64,000 nucleotides of DNA from the NCBI GenBank assembly GCA_016584305.1, contig JACEEZ010020227.1, positions 1 through 64,000 of the forward strand. Reading direction: 5' to 3'. Position 1 is the first letter of the stretch; the number at the start of each line of letters is the position of its first letter. The stretch comes from Chionoecetes opilio (lineage: Eukaryota; Arthropoda; Malacostraca; Decapoda; Majidae). The position numbers were made by a program, and so were the translations under genes. The notes beneath the pieces are model-generated. The model was not told the origin of the DNA. It saw only the letters and a list, made by a program, of their open reading frames with translations, and searched no databases. Of this stretch, positions 1 to 9,500 are shown one piece after another.

Positions 1-264
1 AAAAAAAAATTCAAATTATTTATACTCCATTTATAACAGGCAGTCTGTTTATACAGGAATAACAAACTTTGGACAGAACAACTCTTTTTTTTCAGAAATA
101 GAAAGAAAAATACACATGGTAATTGCATTATATTGTATTTCAGAACACAAAATACTTTCCCTCAAGAAACAGGATATTTTCAATGACTTGGCTGCTGTTG
201 TAGTTTGTCTTTTATCAGTTCAAATCGAGCATCAGACGATTTTCAAGTGTACCCCCGCATTATA

Positions 265-786
265 GTCAGACAGATAGGTGTATCCATCATAAGAATTGTG
301 TGGTTTAGTAGTACAAGCATGAAATTTGGCACAATCATAGATAATAATCTAATGAATAATTCCAGATATGGACCCACCGCGAAAACGTCCTATGGTAGCC
401 GTGGCGGCCATTTTACAAAATGACCGTTTTGACCGCGATTATTTCTAACCGGACGACACAAATGCTTCTTTATGTTTTAATGAAATGACTCTAGATACAC
501 ATATATGCCATAATTGTACTCTCCAAATGACCACAATTTGCATTTGTGCTGCCAGCAATGTCAATTAACCCACCAGGGAGCGTAATAAGTGCTGTCTCAT
601 CAAATTTCGGAACCTCCGCGTTCAGGAGTCAATGTTTCAGTGAAATTACAGGACCAAATTAACTACACTGACAGGTAAGTACATATTTATTTTAAGTAAA
701 CCACTATTATCTATGATTGGTGCCAAATTTCATGCTTGTACGTATAAACCCACAATTGTTATGATGGATACACCTATCTGCCTGAC
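265..786. repeat. Foldback repeat with ~80-bp inverted arms
   Basis: Positions 265-349 and 704-786 are reverse complements of each other with few mismatches (shared core GATAGGTGTATCCATCAT), separated by about 355 bases of AT-rich DNA. No coding potential is convincing; the short open frame at 205-423 simply crosses the left arm. The structure is that of a non-autonomous inverted-repeat element (MITE or foldback), but no target duplication was recognised, so the exact ends are uncertain. Confidence 0.7.
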
Positions 787-1298
787 TTAAAAGTAACAAA
801 TTTAGTAACTGAGCAAATTATTTGGTGGCTAAGAGATAAATACACTTGCGTCATAATTATTAAAATGCCTGGTTTAGTAATATTTTATTTGGTTAAGTTG
901 ACAAAACGAATATGGTAAATTTAAACAGTTTCGTCTACAACAATACAGTTTGTTAACAATAATCTAAACTCAAAAGTTCTCAACTAATTTCAAGCTATGT
1001 ATATAAATCCTAATTACAGCAAATATATTGGACTGTTTTTGTAAACGCATTTTTAAATACATTATTCCGTAGTTGTAAGCATTCAACAAGCTTCCAAGAT
1101 TGATTTAGAGAGAAATAGTGAATAATAAATAGGCTCCCCGTATATAGATATGTCCCATCATCCCAACAATATATACCCAATATATATGAAATGACAACAA
1201 GTTGCTCTGAACATTGAAGATTAGTGATATTGACATTATTAAGCATGAGTAAAGCACTGTAACGGTAACTTACTAGATAGTTCCAGTTTGATCTTGTT
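787..1298. other. AT-rich DNA without recognisable gene
   Basis: This stretch is AT-rich. A reverse-strand open frame at 1010-1324 matches nothing I recognise and lies just downstream of the stop of the CXC fragment, so it is best read as that fragment's 3' flank or as unrelated spacer. Confidence 0.5.
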
Positions 1299-1740
1299 TT
1301 ATACTTCACAATTTTCTCCACCACACTGGCACAAAGCGGTACATTTCAAACTAGCTTGCTTGCACTTGCATCGTCCCTTGCAACCCTTTTTGTATTTACA
1401 ACAAATCAGCTCCCTTGATGAAGTGCTGCCTTCAGGAAGCATGGACCACAGGGGTTTCCAGTTGTGGGGATCGATCCATCCCCAATCCCCAGGTGAGGGC
1501 AGATCCATAACAACCTTGAGCATGTTTCCCCACAGTGGCCACCCGTGTACACAGCCCTCTTGATTTGTTGTACCAGGGCTCCTCTGGTAGGGGGAATAAC
1601 TTCCATGGCTCGTCCTTTCTTCGTGAAGAGTGCCTGTCGAGCTTCGTCTATGTTGACGAGATTGCTGGTGCGATCGTAGAGAAGAATGGTGAACCGCTCG
1701 AGCACTGCCACAACGTCATCAGAGATGTGTCTGCTGTCCC
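1299..1740 (-). pseudogene. C-terminal fragment of CXC-tailed mobile-element protein
   Basis: Read on the minus strand, two overlapping frames (1406-1740 and 1299-1523) give the C-terminus of the same protein family as the large gene at 7682-12079. A segment with FTILLYDRTS and FTKKGRA is followed by GHCWGNML, SPGDWGW and a cysteine-rich tail with the spacing of a tesmin/TSO1-type CXC zinc motif (CCKYKKGCKGRCKCK, then KCTALCQCGG). One frameshift lies near 1500. The fragment is joined directly and in frame to the start of a gypsy integrase at about 1740. It is a truncated, non-functional copy. The family assignment by motif is strong; the function is not known to me. Confidence 0.75.
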
Positions 1741-1924
1741 GGGTACCGAGGATACCGGGTGGTTTCAGGGAGTGGTAGTGATTGAACACTGCCCTGCGGA
1801 GTTAACTGGTGATGAATGGGCGTGCATGGCCACACGATACATCACACCAGAGTTTGGCCGCGGAGCTGGGGACGTCATGCAGGACCAGTGGAGCGCTGTG
1901 GGCCTCTCTATCAGGACTCGCAAC
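1741..1924 (-). pseudogene. Gypsy connection region and integrase N-terminus (truncated)
   Basis: One frame reads CDVSCGHARPFITS, a stop, then LRRAVFNHYHSLKPPG. This is the usual linker between RNase H and the first histidine of the integrase HHCC zinc finger in this retrotransposon group. The rest of the zinc finger, the DDE catalytic core and the C-terminal domain are absent because the sequence switches to the CXC gene at about 1740. Confidence 0.65.
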
Positions 1925-2468
1925 TCAGGGTCTCCCTCCTGTGTCTCCCTCCGCCAGGGCCACGTATCTAACGGCGCAGGCATCGTGACCGCGGACATCG
2001 TCCGGGGGGTTGTATGCGCAGCGGGAGAGAGCGTCGGCCAGCGGTATTGTCCTGTCCCGGGATGTGACGAATGTCTTTAGTAAACTCTGATATATAAGCC
2101 AGCTGTCTGGAGACCCGGGGGTGAAACTTTCGCCAGATTGTACCATAGCTTGTGTTAGTGGCTTGTGATCTGTCAATACTTGAAACTCCCTGCCCTCCAG
2201 GAAGTGACGGAAGTGTCTCACGGCCTCATACAACCGCCAACAGCTCCCTATCGAAGGCGCTGTAGAGGCGTTGGGAAGGCTCCAAACGCTTGCTGAAGAA
2301 AGCGAGAGGGCGAAGCTCGTCCTCCACCTTCTGCTGGAGGAGAGCGCCCACCGCTTCTGCTGAGGCGTCAGTAGTGAGGACGGGGGGGGCATTGGGGACT
2401 GGGTAGGCGAGAGCATCGTGGAAGCGAGTTGTTTGCTTGATGGCTGTTGAACGCTCCCTCGGCTTCAT
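1925..2468 (-). pseudogene. Gypsy RNase H domain
   Basis: Overlapping frames 2226-2468 and 1925-2416 carry the RNase H domain that follows the reverse transcriptase: TTDASAEAVGALLQQ, FSKRLEPSQ, YSAFDRELLAVV, then after a frameshift near 2230 the block RHFLEGREF and TDHKPLTQAM, ending at DALSR. The domain would remove the RNA strand after minus-strand synthesis. The catalytic Asp (TDAS) and Glu (DRELLA) are visible, but the break prevents one continuous protein. Confidence 0.8.
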
Positions 2469-3254
2469 CAGTCCACTGCAGGGGCTTCGGTGAGTTTTTC
2501 TTTACCCCCTTCAGGAGGTCATGTAAGGGGCCGAGCCGAGCGGCAGCTTGGGGAATGAAGCGGTGGTAATAATTAATTACCCCCAAACATTCCCTGAGCT
2601 TCCTGACCGTATGGGGCCGCGGGAAGTCCGCGATCGCTGACACCTTCTGCGGGAGGGGAAATAAGCCCGCTGACGTGACTCTGTGGCCCAAGAAGTCCAA
2701 CGCTGGAGCACCCAACACACACTTCGGTGGGTGGATCCGTAAACCAAACTCCTGTAGGCGAGTTAGCAGCTGGCGCAGGTGGAGTTCGTGCTGTTGGTGC
2801 GACGATGAGGCGACAAGGATGTCGTCGATGTACACCACGACGAAGTCGAGTCCCCTGACTACTTTATCCATAAAGCGCTGGAAGGTCTGAACCGCATTGC
2901 ATAGTCCGAAGTTCATGTAGGGGTACTCAAACAGACCGAAAGGCGTCGTCAGTCTTCGGCACGTCCTCTTCAGCCACGGGGATCTGGTGGAAGGCCAATG
3001 GTGGAATGGCCAATGGTGGAAGATCAATCTTCGAAAAGACTGACCGCCCGTGCAACATGCTGTGAAAATCCAACACGTGTGGAATAGGGTAACGGTCCGG
3101 CCGAGTCATGGCGTTGAGCGCCCTGTAGTCGCCGCACGCGCGCCATTCGCCTTCTTGGGCCTTCGGTACCATATGTAGAGGTGAAGCCCAGCAGCTGTCG
3201 GAAGATCGTATGGTCCCCTCCTGCCAGTAAGTGCTCAAACTCCTTTTTCGCCAC
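2469..3254 (-). pseudogene. Gypsy reverse transcriptase domain
   Basis: The domain starts with KKEFEHLLAGG and SPLHMVPKA, continues with WRACGDYRALNAMTRPDRYPIP and FSKIDL, then PFGLFEYPYMNFGLCNA, and reaches the catalytic box YIDD at 2821-2832. The thumb/connection follows (FLGHRVTSAGL, YYHRFIP). Breaks: a frameshift between 3240 and 3020, and a short direct duplication of TGGCCAATGGTGGAA around 2992-3020 that replaces the residues usually found between FSKIDL and HQIPVAEEDVPKT. The product cannot be full length. Confidence 0.85.
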
Positions 3255-3449
3255 CTGGAGGCGTTCAGGAGTCAGGCGTCGCGGTCGAGCGAAACAAGGA
3301 GGGCACGTCGTGGCGATGGTGTGTGTTACCTTGGGATCCCTTTTGTCGGGGCTGGAACACTGAGAAGTAAGGAGAGGGAAGTCCTCGAGAAGAGCGTCGT
3401 ACAGGACCGGCTGGCGTAGGTGTCAGGAGGGGCGCTCGCTGTCCGCAGG

Positions 3450-3790
3450 CACAGTAGGAATTACCGTGTTGGTTGGGAGATGCAGTAAACGTCCGCGCCG
3501 GGAATCAACGAGCAAGACGTGGAAGGAGAGGAAATCCATACCCAGGATAGGCTGATCCACCTCAGTCACCACGAAGGACCAAATAAAGGGTGAGGCAGGC
3601 GTGAAGGAGAGAGGCGGAGAGTCCGCGTACCATACGTGGCGATTTAGGTGTTATTGGCTGCCAGAAGGTCGTAAGCGGTGCTGGGTTGGGCGAGGCGATC
3701 ATCTGACGAGGGCGGCACAACACTGACCTCCGCCCCTGAATCCACCAGGTAAATCATCCCCGACAACGTGTCGGCCACCCAAAGCAGCGT
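3450..3790 (-). pseudogene. Gypsy aspartic protease region
   Basis: On the minus strand about 3716-3760 encodes IYLVDSGAEVSVVPPS, the DSG active-site loop of a retropepsin-type protease that processes Gag-Pol. Downstream, short pieces in shifting frames show the flap and second half of the domain (LGMDFL-like, then RRGRLLHLP). Stops and frameshifts break it before the reverse transcriptase. The region 3255-3450 is the connecting segment (TIATTCPPCFARPRRLTPERL-like), also in a different frame. Confidence 0.7.
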
Positions 3791-4027
3791 CCGGCGCCAG
3801 GGAGTGATGGCGGCGGAGACGGAGGCGCTGCAGGAGACTGGGTAGGCGAGCGGTCGCGGGGTGATACGCTCTGTGGTGGGTTGACTAGGGGCGGAGGGGC
3901 ACGGCTGGATTGTGCAGGACGTCGGGCGGCGATATGCGGGATCGGGCGGGTTGTTCGTCCGGATGACACGGCCCGGAGAGTTCTCGTGGTGGAGGCCGAA
4001 AGGGGGGGGCGGGAGACAGGTGCGCGT

Positions 4028-4864
4028 TCACCAGCTCCCGCGCTGGTCGTTTCCCGACCACGAACATGGAGGTTGACAATTCCTGGCTGCCGCGCCAAAG
4101 CGACCATGGTAATAACAATAATTGCGACTAGTAGGGGAGTGGAGGGTTGAGAAGGCGGCCTCTAATCGTTGAATGGCAGCAGCCATGTCGGAGGAGACGG
4201 CGTCCGTGGAAGAACTGTGGCGCCAGGGCATCGCCATGGCCCGGTCGCGATCCGTGTCTCTCGGGAATTTCGTGGAAGCGGCAGGGGTGTCACATGGGGT
4301 AAACATCGCGGACGCCCGGACCCCGTCGGAGTCGCTGCAGGCACAGGAGTGATGGGTGGGCAGAGGAGGGGGGGACGAGGTGTAGGCCGCGTGAATTTTG
4401 TCCACGAGCTCAGAGTATTCGTTGATGTTGACCGGGCCCTGTAAGCCCGCTAGCTGCACGCGAACTGGGTGGGGCATGAGGCTGGTGTGACGGTAACGAA
4501 GCATTTCCTCGGACAATGGAAAACCCGCCGCCCTGTTAAGGTCCTGCATACGGGAGAGAAATGCCGACGGGCGACGGCTGTCATACTGTAGCGTGTCGAG
4601 CTCCGCCATGTAAGCCTCGCACGACCTTCCAAGGGCGCGAACGAGGGCACTTTTCACCGCCTCATATATCCCGTCAGCCGGAGGAGTTGTAAGCACTGAG
4701 GAGATACGGGCAGCGACGTCCGATGGTATCGCACTGACAAGAGCTTGAAACTTATGGAGGTCCGTGATGTCTGGGGAGCCCGCCCACACAGCTTCAATGT
4801 GTATAAACCACGTGGCAATGTCATATGTGAAAGACGGCAAGCGGAGTGCACCGTAATTATTCAT
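4028..4864 (-). CDS. gag: Gypsy Gag protein with CHCC zinc knuckle
   Basis: This 278-residue open frame is the capsid/nucleocapsid protein of the retrotransposon. The N-terminal half resembles CsRn1-group capsids (RLPSFTYDIATWFIHIEAVW, ISSVLTTPP, YDSRRPSAFLSRM). Near the C-terminus is NYCYYHGRFGAAARNCQPPC, a C-x2-H-x9-C-x3-C knuckle typical of that group and unlike the common CCHC. The start codon lies only 14 bases after the primer-binding site, which is normal for this lineage. The frame is intact, although pol is broken. Pol lies in another frame downstream. Confidence 0.82.
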   Translation of the reverse strand: MNNYGALRLPSFTYDIATWFIHIEAVWAGSPDITDLHKFQALVSAIPSDVAARISSVLTTPPADGIYEAVKSALVRALGRSCEAYMAELDTLQYDSRRPSAFLSRMQDLNRAAGFPLSEEMLRYRHTSLMPHPVRVQLAGLQGPVNINEYSELVDKIHAAYTSSPPPLPTHHSCACSDSDGVRASAMFTPCDTPAASTKFPRDTDRDRAMAMPWRHSSSTDAVSSDMAAAIQRLEAAFSTLHSPTSRNYCYYHGRFGAAARNCQPPCSWSGNDQRGSW

Positions 4865-4877
4865 CGTGTCGTAGCTA

Positions 4878-4892
4878 CACTCGGGGTCACCA
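4878..4892 (-). other. Primer-binding site for tRNA-Trp type primer
   Basis: Read on the minus strand the sequence is TGGTGACCCCGAGTG, directly upstream of gag. The TGGTGACCCCGA core is the published hallmark of CsRn1-like primer-binding sites (complement of the tRNA-Trp 3' end). It marks the inner edge of the 5' LTR. Confidence 0.75.
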
Positions 4893-5390
4893 ACTGTAGT
4901 GTTCGCTTAGCTAGACACGGATTATACCAAACCGACGTCCTCACACAAGTTATTGCGGCGGGAATGTAAATAAGTACAGCGGGAGTGATGCTACGAGGAA
5001 CACAAGGGGGACGAGGAGCGATGTGTTGCCTCTGTGTGGGTAGGTAGCTAACTACCGCATACCGGCCATCCAGGCTAGACCAAGGGGGATTTGTTCCCAG
5101 TCAGGTCTAGGAAGGCGTGACCTGACGGGTAATTAGCCATGTGTAAGGCGTGTCCTGAAGGGTCATTAGCCAGCTGTCGCTACAATATGATACATGATGG
5201 TTATATAGGTTATATATATATAGTAACGTTGGACATGGCTGCGACAGGTCTTGCAATATTGTGTGTGCTTGGATTTTTTCTCCGTTCAAAAATTTATAAA
5301 CCTGACTCTCATCACACACATTATGATGACCACGGTTCACCTTTCATATGCCAAGTAGGAGGTTATTACCTGAGGTCAAATTAATAACCC
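4893..5390 (-). other. Probable 5' LTR of the gypsy element, outer end unresolved
   Basis: By position this DNA, next to the primer-binding site, should be the 5' LTR. It ends in CTACAGT next to the site. Without the missing 3' LTR for comparison the outer boundary cannot be set; CsRn1-like LTRs are a few hundred bases, so the element may end anywhere to about 5390. Short open frames here (5107-5340, 5139-5384) are not convincing. Confidence 0.4.
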
Positions 5391-6073
5391 TTTGGTGTGT
5401 CTTGGGGGGGGGGGGCAGGTTAAAGCTTGCAGGACGGTAGGACCACCCACTTGATCCGCCAGACTATAGGAACGACGAATGGGACGGGGCCAGTCTAGGG
5501 GCCGATTTCTCAGTCGTTCCCTATCGTTGGGATCCTTACGCAGCTATCACACGAGGCGTTTCGTCGGACTGTTTCGTCGAACCAAACTGGCATTTGGCTT
5601 GCCCTGTTTGACAACACATCTAGCACACGGTTGGCCAACCGCTTCACCCAACCATAACACAAACAAAGATGAAGCAATGACAGTGGGAGGCGTGGAGATT
5701 TGTTGTTAATGTTTTAACTTTAGGAGCATATATATATACGTAGCTACTGGTGATGAAAAGGGAGGAGATGATTGTTAGAAGAGAACAGCGACAGATGAAG
5801 ACGCGTTCATGTTGGCTAAATGGGTTATAGTGGACAAGAACTGCGCGGTCGCTACCGCCGTTATCACTTGAAAGTTTTTATATTATATATTTTGCTTAGT
5901 ATACTGTGCAGTATTAATCCACTTCTGCGTGCGTAACATTTAAAACTTATATACATATTGAAAAAATTATAGAGTTGTCTAATAATGCATAGACACCTCG
6001 ACCTACCCCCCACCCACCCCCATCCCTTAGGAGGTTAGGTTAAGTTTCGGTTATGTTAATATTCTCGTCAGGG
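5391..6073. other. Intergenic repeat debris
   Basis: No gene is visible. 5403-5415 is a G run. 5495-5625 contains GGGCCGATTTCTCAGTCGTT and a GTTTCGTCGAACC motif; related motifs occur in reverse orientation at 16260-16375 and 22430-22540, and GGCCGATTTCTCA recurs at 17907 and 24076. This points to a shared, decayed dispersed repeat. Confidence 0.45.
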
Positions 6074-6867
6074 GGTCGGAGCGTGGCCACCGAGATGATA
6101 AGGCCTGGTGGATCGCCCGTGACGTCACACCATAAGGATACCACCCGCTCCGCTCCCCGTACAAGTTTACCTACCTAATATAATGTTTATCAGTATAAAA
6201 GATATACTGTTATCTTCGGAAATGTTTGTTCTATAATATTATCAAATAAAAAACCGTAAAACACACAAAGAAAATGCCATTATGAGACTTTCAAGAAATA
6301 TGCATTAACTTAAACTCTTCGCCATTTAATATTTTGCTCGCAAACATTTTAAATGGAGAATATCAATAAAAGCGGAGTTTAATTAGCTTTCCGTTGATAT
6401 ATTTCGTTTAGTGATAAATGAATTAGCGGCATGCATAAATTAGCGTTAACTAAATATAAAAAATCATGAAATCGGGTAATTTCCTACCTAATATATGTTT
6501 ATCAGTATAAAATATATACTGTTATCTTCGGAAATGTTTGTTCTATAATATTATCAAATAAAAAACCGTAAAACACACTAAAGAAATGCCATTATGAGAC
6601 TTTCAAGAAATATGCATGAACTTAAACTTTTCGCCATTTAATATTTTGTGATTTTTTTTTTACATGGAGAATATCAATAGAAGCGGAATTGAATTAGCTC
6701 TCCATTGATATACTTCCTTTTCTGATAAATGAATTAGAACCATGCATAAATTAGCGTTAACTAAATAAATAACATCATGAAATCGAATCGGAGCGGGTGG
6801 TATCCTTATGGTGTGACGTCACGGGCGATCCACCAGGCCTTGTCTCTCGGTGGTCTCGGTCGGAGCC
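6074..6867. mobile_element. MITE cassette: 80-bp TIRs around two tandem copies of a 310-bp unit
   Basis: The outer arms 6074-6152 and 6789-6867 are near-identical inverted repeats (core GGTATCCTTATGGTGTGACG). Between them lie two direct copies (about 6169-6482 and 6483-6788) of a unit beginning CCTACCTAATATA and GTTTATCAGTATAAAA and ending near AATCATGAAATCGGG. The same unit family recurs at 13.98-14.96, 34.23-34.97, 36.92-37.12 and 43.90-44.09 kb. It is non-coding. I read it as one non-autonomous element that received, or was amplified with, a second one. Confidence 0.75.
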
Positions 6868-6951
6868 CCTCCCGTTAGAAGCTGCGGGGCGGGGCACTTG
6901 TTTTCGTATAATTCCGTCACTTCCCTGGTTTTTGAGACACTGACTATTATT

Positions 6952-7106
6952 TCCTGGCCAAGTTTTACAGCTTTTTCTGATGGAGATACATTGTTATCAA
7001 TGAAAAAGGTGACCCTAGGATTTGGTGAGGAAAAAAAACTTTTGAACTGGTTTCCGGAAGAAAAGAAAATATCTCCATCTGAAAAAGCAACAATTTCTGG
7101 CCAGGT
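6952..7106. repeat. Inverted repeat, ~37-bp arms
   Basis: Arm 6952-6989 (CCTGGCCAAG..., ...TTTCTGATGGAGATA) is complementary to 7068-7106 (TATCTCCATCTGAAAAAG..., ...CTGGCCAGG) with about six mismatches. The loop is roughly 80 bases. The open frames spanning it on both strands are artefacts of the repeat. Confidence 0.6.
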
Positions 7107-7129
7107 AAATGTAGGGTAAATTTTTACAC

Positions 7130-7220
7130 TGGGACGAAATTCCCTACACATTGGGAGTTTAGTTTCTGTTCACATTAATAGATTCTAAGAAACATTTTCT
7201 CTATGAACTTCCGTCGCAAA
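7130..7220 (+). repeat. Dispersed repeat R3, short copy
   Basis: The segment with AATTCCCTACACATTGGGAG and ATTCTAAGAAACATTTTCTC, then GAACTTCCGTCGCAAATC, belongs to a repeat family also present at 12600-12862 plus 13741-13880 (reverse) and 56610-57140. It is non-coding here and truncated next to the TIR element that starts at 7299. Confidence 0.55.
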
Positions 7221-7298
7221 TCACTACTCGTATATATATCGTCTCACTACTCATCGTATCACTACTACGTCTTATATCTCCGCACGTCGGAAATATAA

Positions 7299-7570
7299 TA
7301 GTACAGGAGCATTAGTAAAAATTGAACGAAAACCTAAAAAAAGATAGTAGAAAGCTGATTTTTTCAGGGGAGCTCCAGAAAACCATAAGCATGCCCACTG
7401 TGCAAAGTTCTGCAAATTCAACCTGGTGGCATTTTCAGAATTGAAGATGGCCGCTATAACAATTTGCGATAAATGGTTAAAATACCAAAATCGGCATAAC
7501 TGGCAACTTATTACAGTGGACCCATGCCATGTTCATTTTGAGTTAAAATAATTAGCATAAAGTGTAATAA
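7299..7570 (+). repeat. Left terminal inverted repeat of the CXC element
   Basis: Shared blocks with the right end, in order: TAGTACAGGAGCATTAG, ATAGTAGAAAGCTGATTTTT, GAGCTCCA, GCAAAGTTCTGCAAATTCAA, GTGGCATTTTCA, and further in TTTTGAGTTAAAATAATTAG. The outer 165 bases are well conserved and the inner part is patchy. Confidence 0.75.
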
Positions 7571-7681
7571 CTAGTATATTATAATAATAGTGAGTGATAA
7601 TTAGCATAAATTATAATCAATAGTATATTATAATAATAATAATAATTATAATAATAATTTTCTCGTTTTTCAGGTGCTGTC

Positions 7682-8851
7682 ATGATGGCCGAGTTTTGCA
7701 GTATTCCCACATGCGGTAAGCAGATCACATCAGATCGTACAGAGGTCCATGATAAGGGCCTTGAGGGACTCCTACGAGCCAGCATTGAAAGAGAAGATGG
7801 TTTGCAGTCTGTATTTGAGAGGAAGAGGTCACAATTGCCAGTCCCAGTCCATGGTAAATGTCGTCGCGAATACATTCGACCATGCAGTATTACTTCTTAC
7901 AAAAGGAAAAGGGAAGAAGAGCCATTGGACTCTGATTGGGGCACATCATCTTCAAAATTACGTTCAAGAACTCGAGTTTTCAATATAAAAGAAGATTGTC
8001 TCTATTGTGCAAAGACTGTAATAGACTACAATGTAGAAACAAAGATACCCCGCAACCGTCGGGTACGGGCACATGATGCTATGACAAAAGCCACCCTTCA
8101 AAGCGTAATTGAGAAAGCTGGCGATCGCCATGATGAGTGGGGAGATGCTGTTAGACTTCGCGTATCCAATGAGTTAGATTTTATTGCTGCTGAAGTCAAG
8201 TACCACCATGACTGTCAGGTTCTCTTCTATGCTGGCAAACAATTTCCAAGCGAGAATACCCGTGATGGATATCAACGGGGCCGACCTGTCAATGCCACAA
8301 AACACGCGGCATTCCGAAGTTGTGCCAATTTATACGCGACAATGATGAATGTCAATATTCACTTGCAGAACTTATGACTTTGATGGACGACTATTTAGAT
8401 GGAGAAGAGGGCTACAACCCCAAAAGGCTAGGACAGAAATTGGAGGAATGTTTCGGGCAGGACATTGTTCGGACTTGTGATATTGGAAAACAGAACATAT
8501 ATACTTTCTTAGATGAAAGTACCACATCCTTAGAAGTATTATGAGTCCAGTAACATGACAAAAGATTCAATCATAGATATGGCAGCTGCAATCATACAAG
8601 ATGATGTAAAGTCTGTAGCATATGTTAACTCTGAATACCCGACAATGACACAATTGCAAGACAGTGATAAAATGGTGCCTGACTCTTTGAAACGACTACT
8701 GAGTGGTATAATCAAATCAAAATCTGACAAGAGTGTCGGCTGTGAACGCCGCCGTACAGCACTTGCACACGGCATAATGTCTGCGTGTCGACCTCGATCA
8801 TTTGTGTCTCCAATATTGCTAGCAATCTGTTTATATCAATCGCAAGTATGA
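7682..8851 (+). other. N-terminal region of the CXC gene (zinc-binding clusters)
   Basis: The first 231 residues contain FCSIPTCG and GKCRREYI, then CLYC with YHHDCQ, which looks like two Cys/His metal sites. The next pieces (LCQFIRDNDECQYSLAEL, then MTKDSIIDMAAAII, then CERRRTALAHGIMSACRPRS) continue the family's usual order but sit in other frames. Nucleic-acid binding is a reasonable inference from the clusters, not a demonstrated role. Confidence 0.6.
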
Positions 8852-8873
8852 GTCTCGAGAACTAGTAGATATA

Positions 8874-9461
8874 TTGAGTAGTATGTCATTTGCTGATGAT
8901 TATAGGGAGGTTCAACGTCTATATGATGCACTGCTTACAGATGAACAATTGTATGATCTCGAAGGTGATTTTGTTCATTTTATATTTGATAATGCTGACA
9001 TCAATGTTAGAACCCTCACAGGTCTTGGTACCTGGCATGTTATGGGTGGTATTGCATGTGTTACCCCTCTAGGTGAGCAGACAATCCAGTCTGTCATTCC
9101 CCGTTCTACTAAGAGAGACTGTTTTTCACAAACAGGTCAATTTGGCAAAGTCCCAATCAAAGTGTACAAGAAACCTAGCACACTTGGATTCAAGTCGATC
9201 ATTGTCGGGCCCCTTGAACCTCCAAAGGATCCCCCACCCCTATTGAAATTGTCCAAATGCTTGGATAGTGTCTGGATAGCAAGTTTCTCTCTAGGTATCT
9301 ATGTGTCAGACTGTCCATCATGGAGCGGTTTTATGCAATGTGCTGTGAGGGGAGATAATCATGAGAGAAGTAAGATTCAGATCCTGCCATTCGTTAACCA
9401 GGACCCCTCTCAGCCTGACACCATAATACTCTGCTTTGTGTTTTGCACAGAAACTAGCTGA
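8874..9461 (+). other. Middle region of the CXC gene, part 1
   Basis: A 195-residue open segment beginning MSSMSFADDYREVQRL. It includes DNADINVRTLTGLGTWHVMGG and ends at PSQPDTIILCFVF. The upstream frame joins near 8846 (YESRELVDIL). I recognise the DNAD-N-TLTG-TFH-like block as a fixed feature of this protein family, but I do not know its function. Confidence 0.55.
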
Positions 9462-9500
9462 AGAGCTAGTGGCTTGGTGTTTGTCCTGTTACGTTCGATC

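Larger units (their letters stand above)
1741..4892 (-). mobile_element. Ty3/gypsy LTR retrotransposon, CsRn1-like, 3'-truncated
   Basis: A minus-strand retrotransposon in the order primer-binding site, gag, protease, reverse transcriptase, RNase H, start of integrase. Two features fit the CsRn1/Kamikaze group known from flukes and insects: a primer-binding site that reads TGGTGACCCCGAGTG, as expected for tRNA-Trp priming, and a Gag zinc knuckle of C-H-C-C type. The integrase stops after its first dozen or so residues, at the junction with the CXC fragment, and no 3' LTR was found. At least four frameshifts or stops interrupt pol. The copy is dead. Confidence 0.85.

Noticed and set aside
205..423. 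72-residue protein at the left end
   Set aside because: It overlaps one arm of a foldback repeat and shows no conserved feature.
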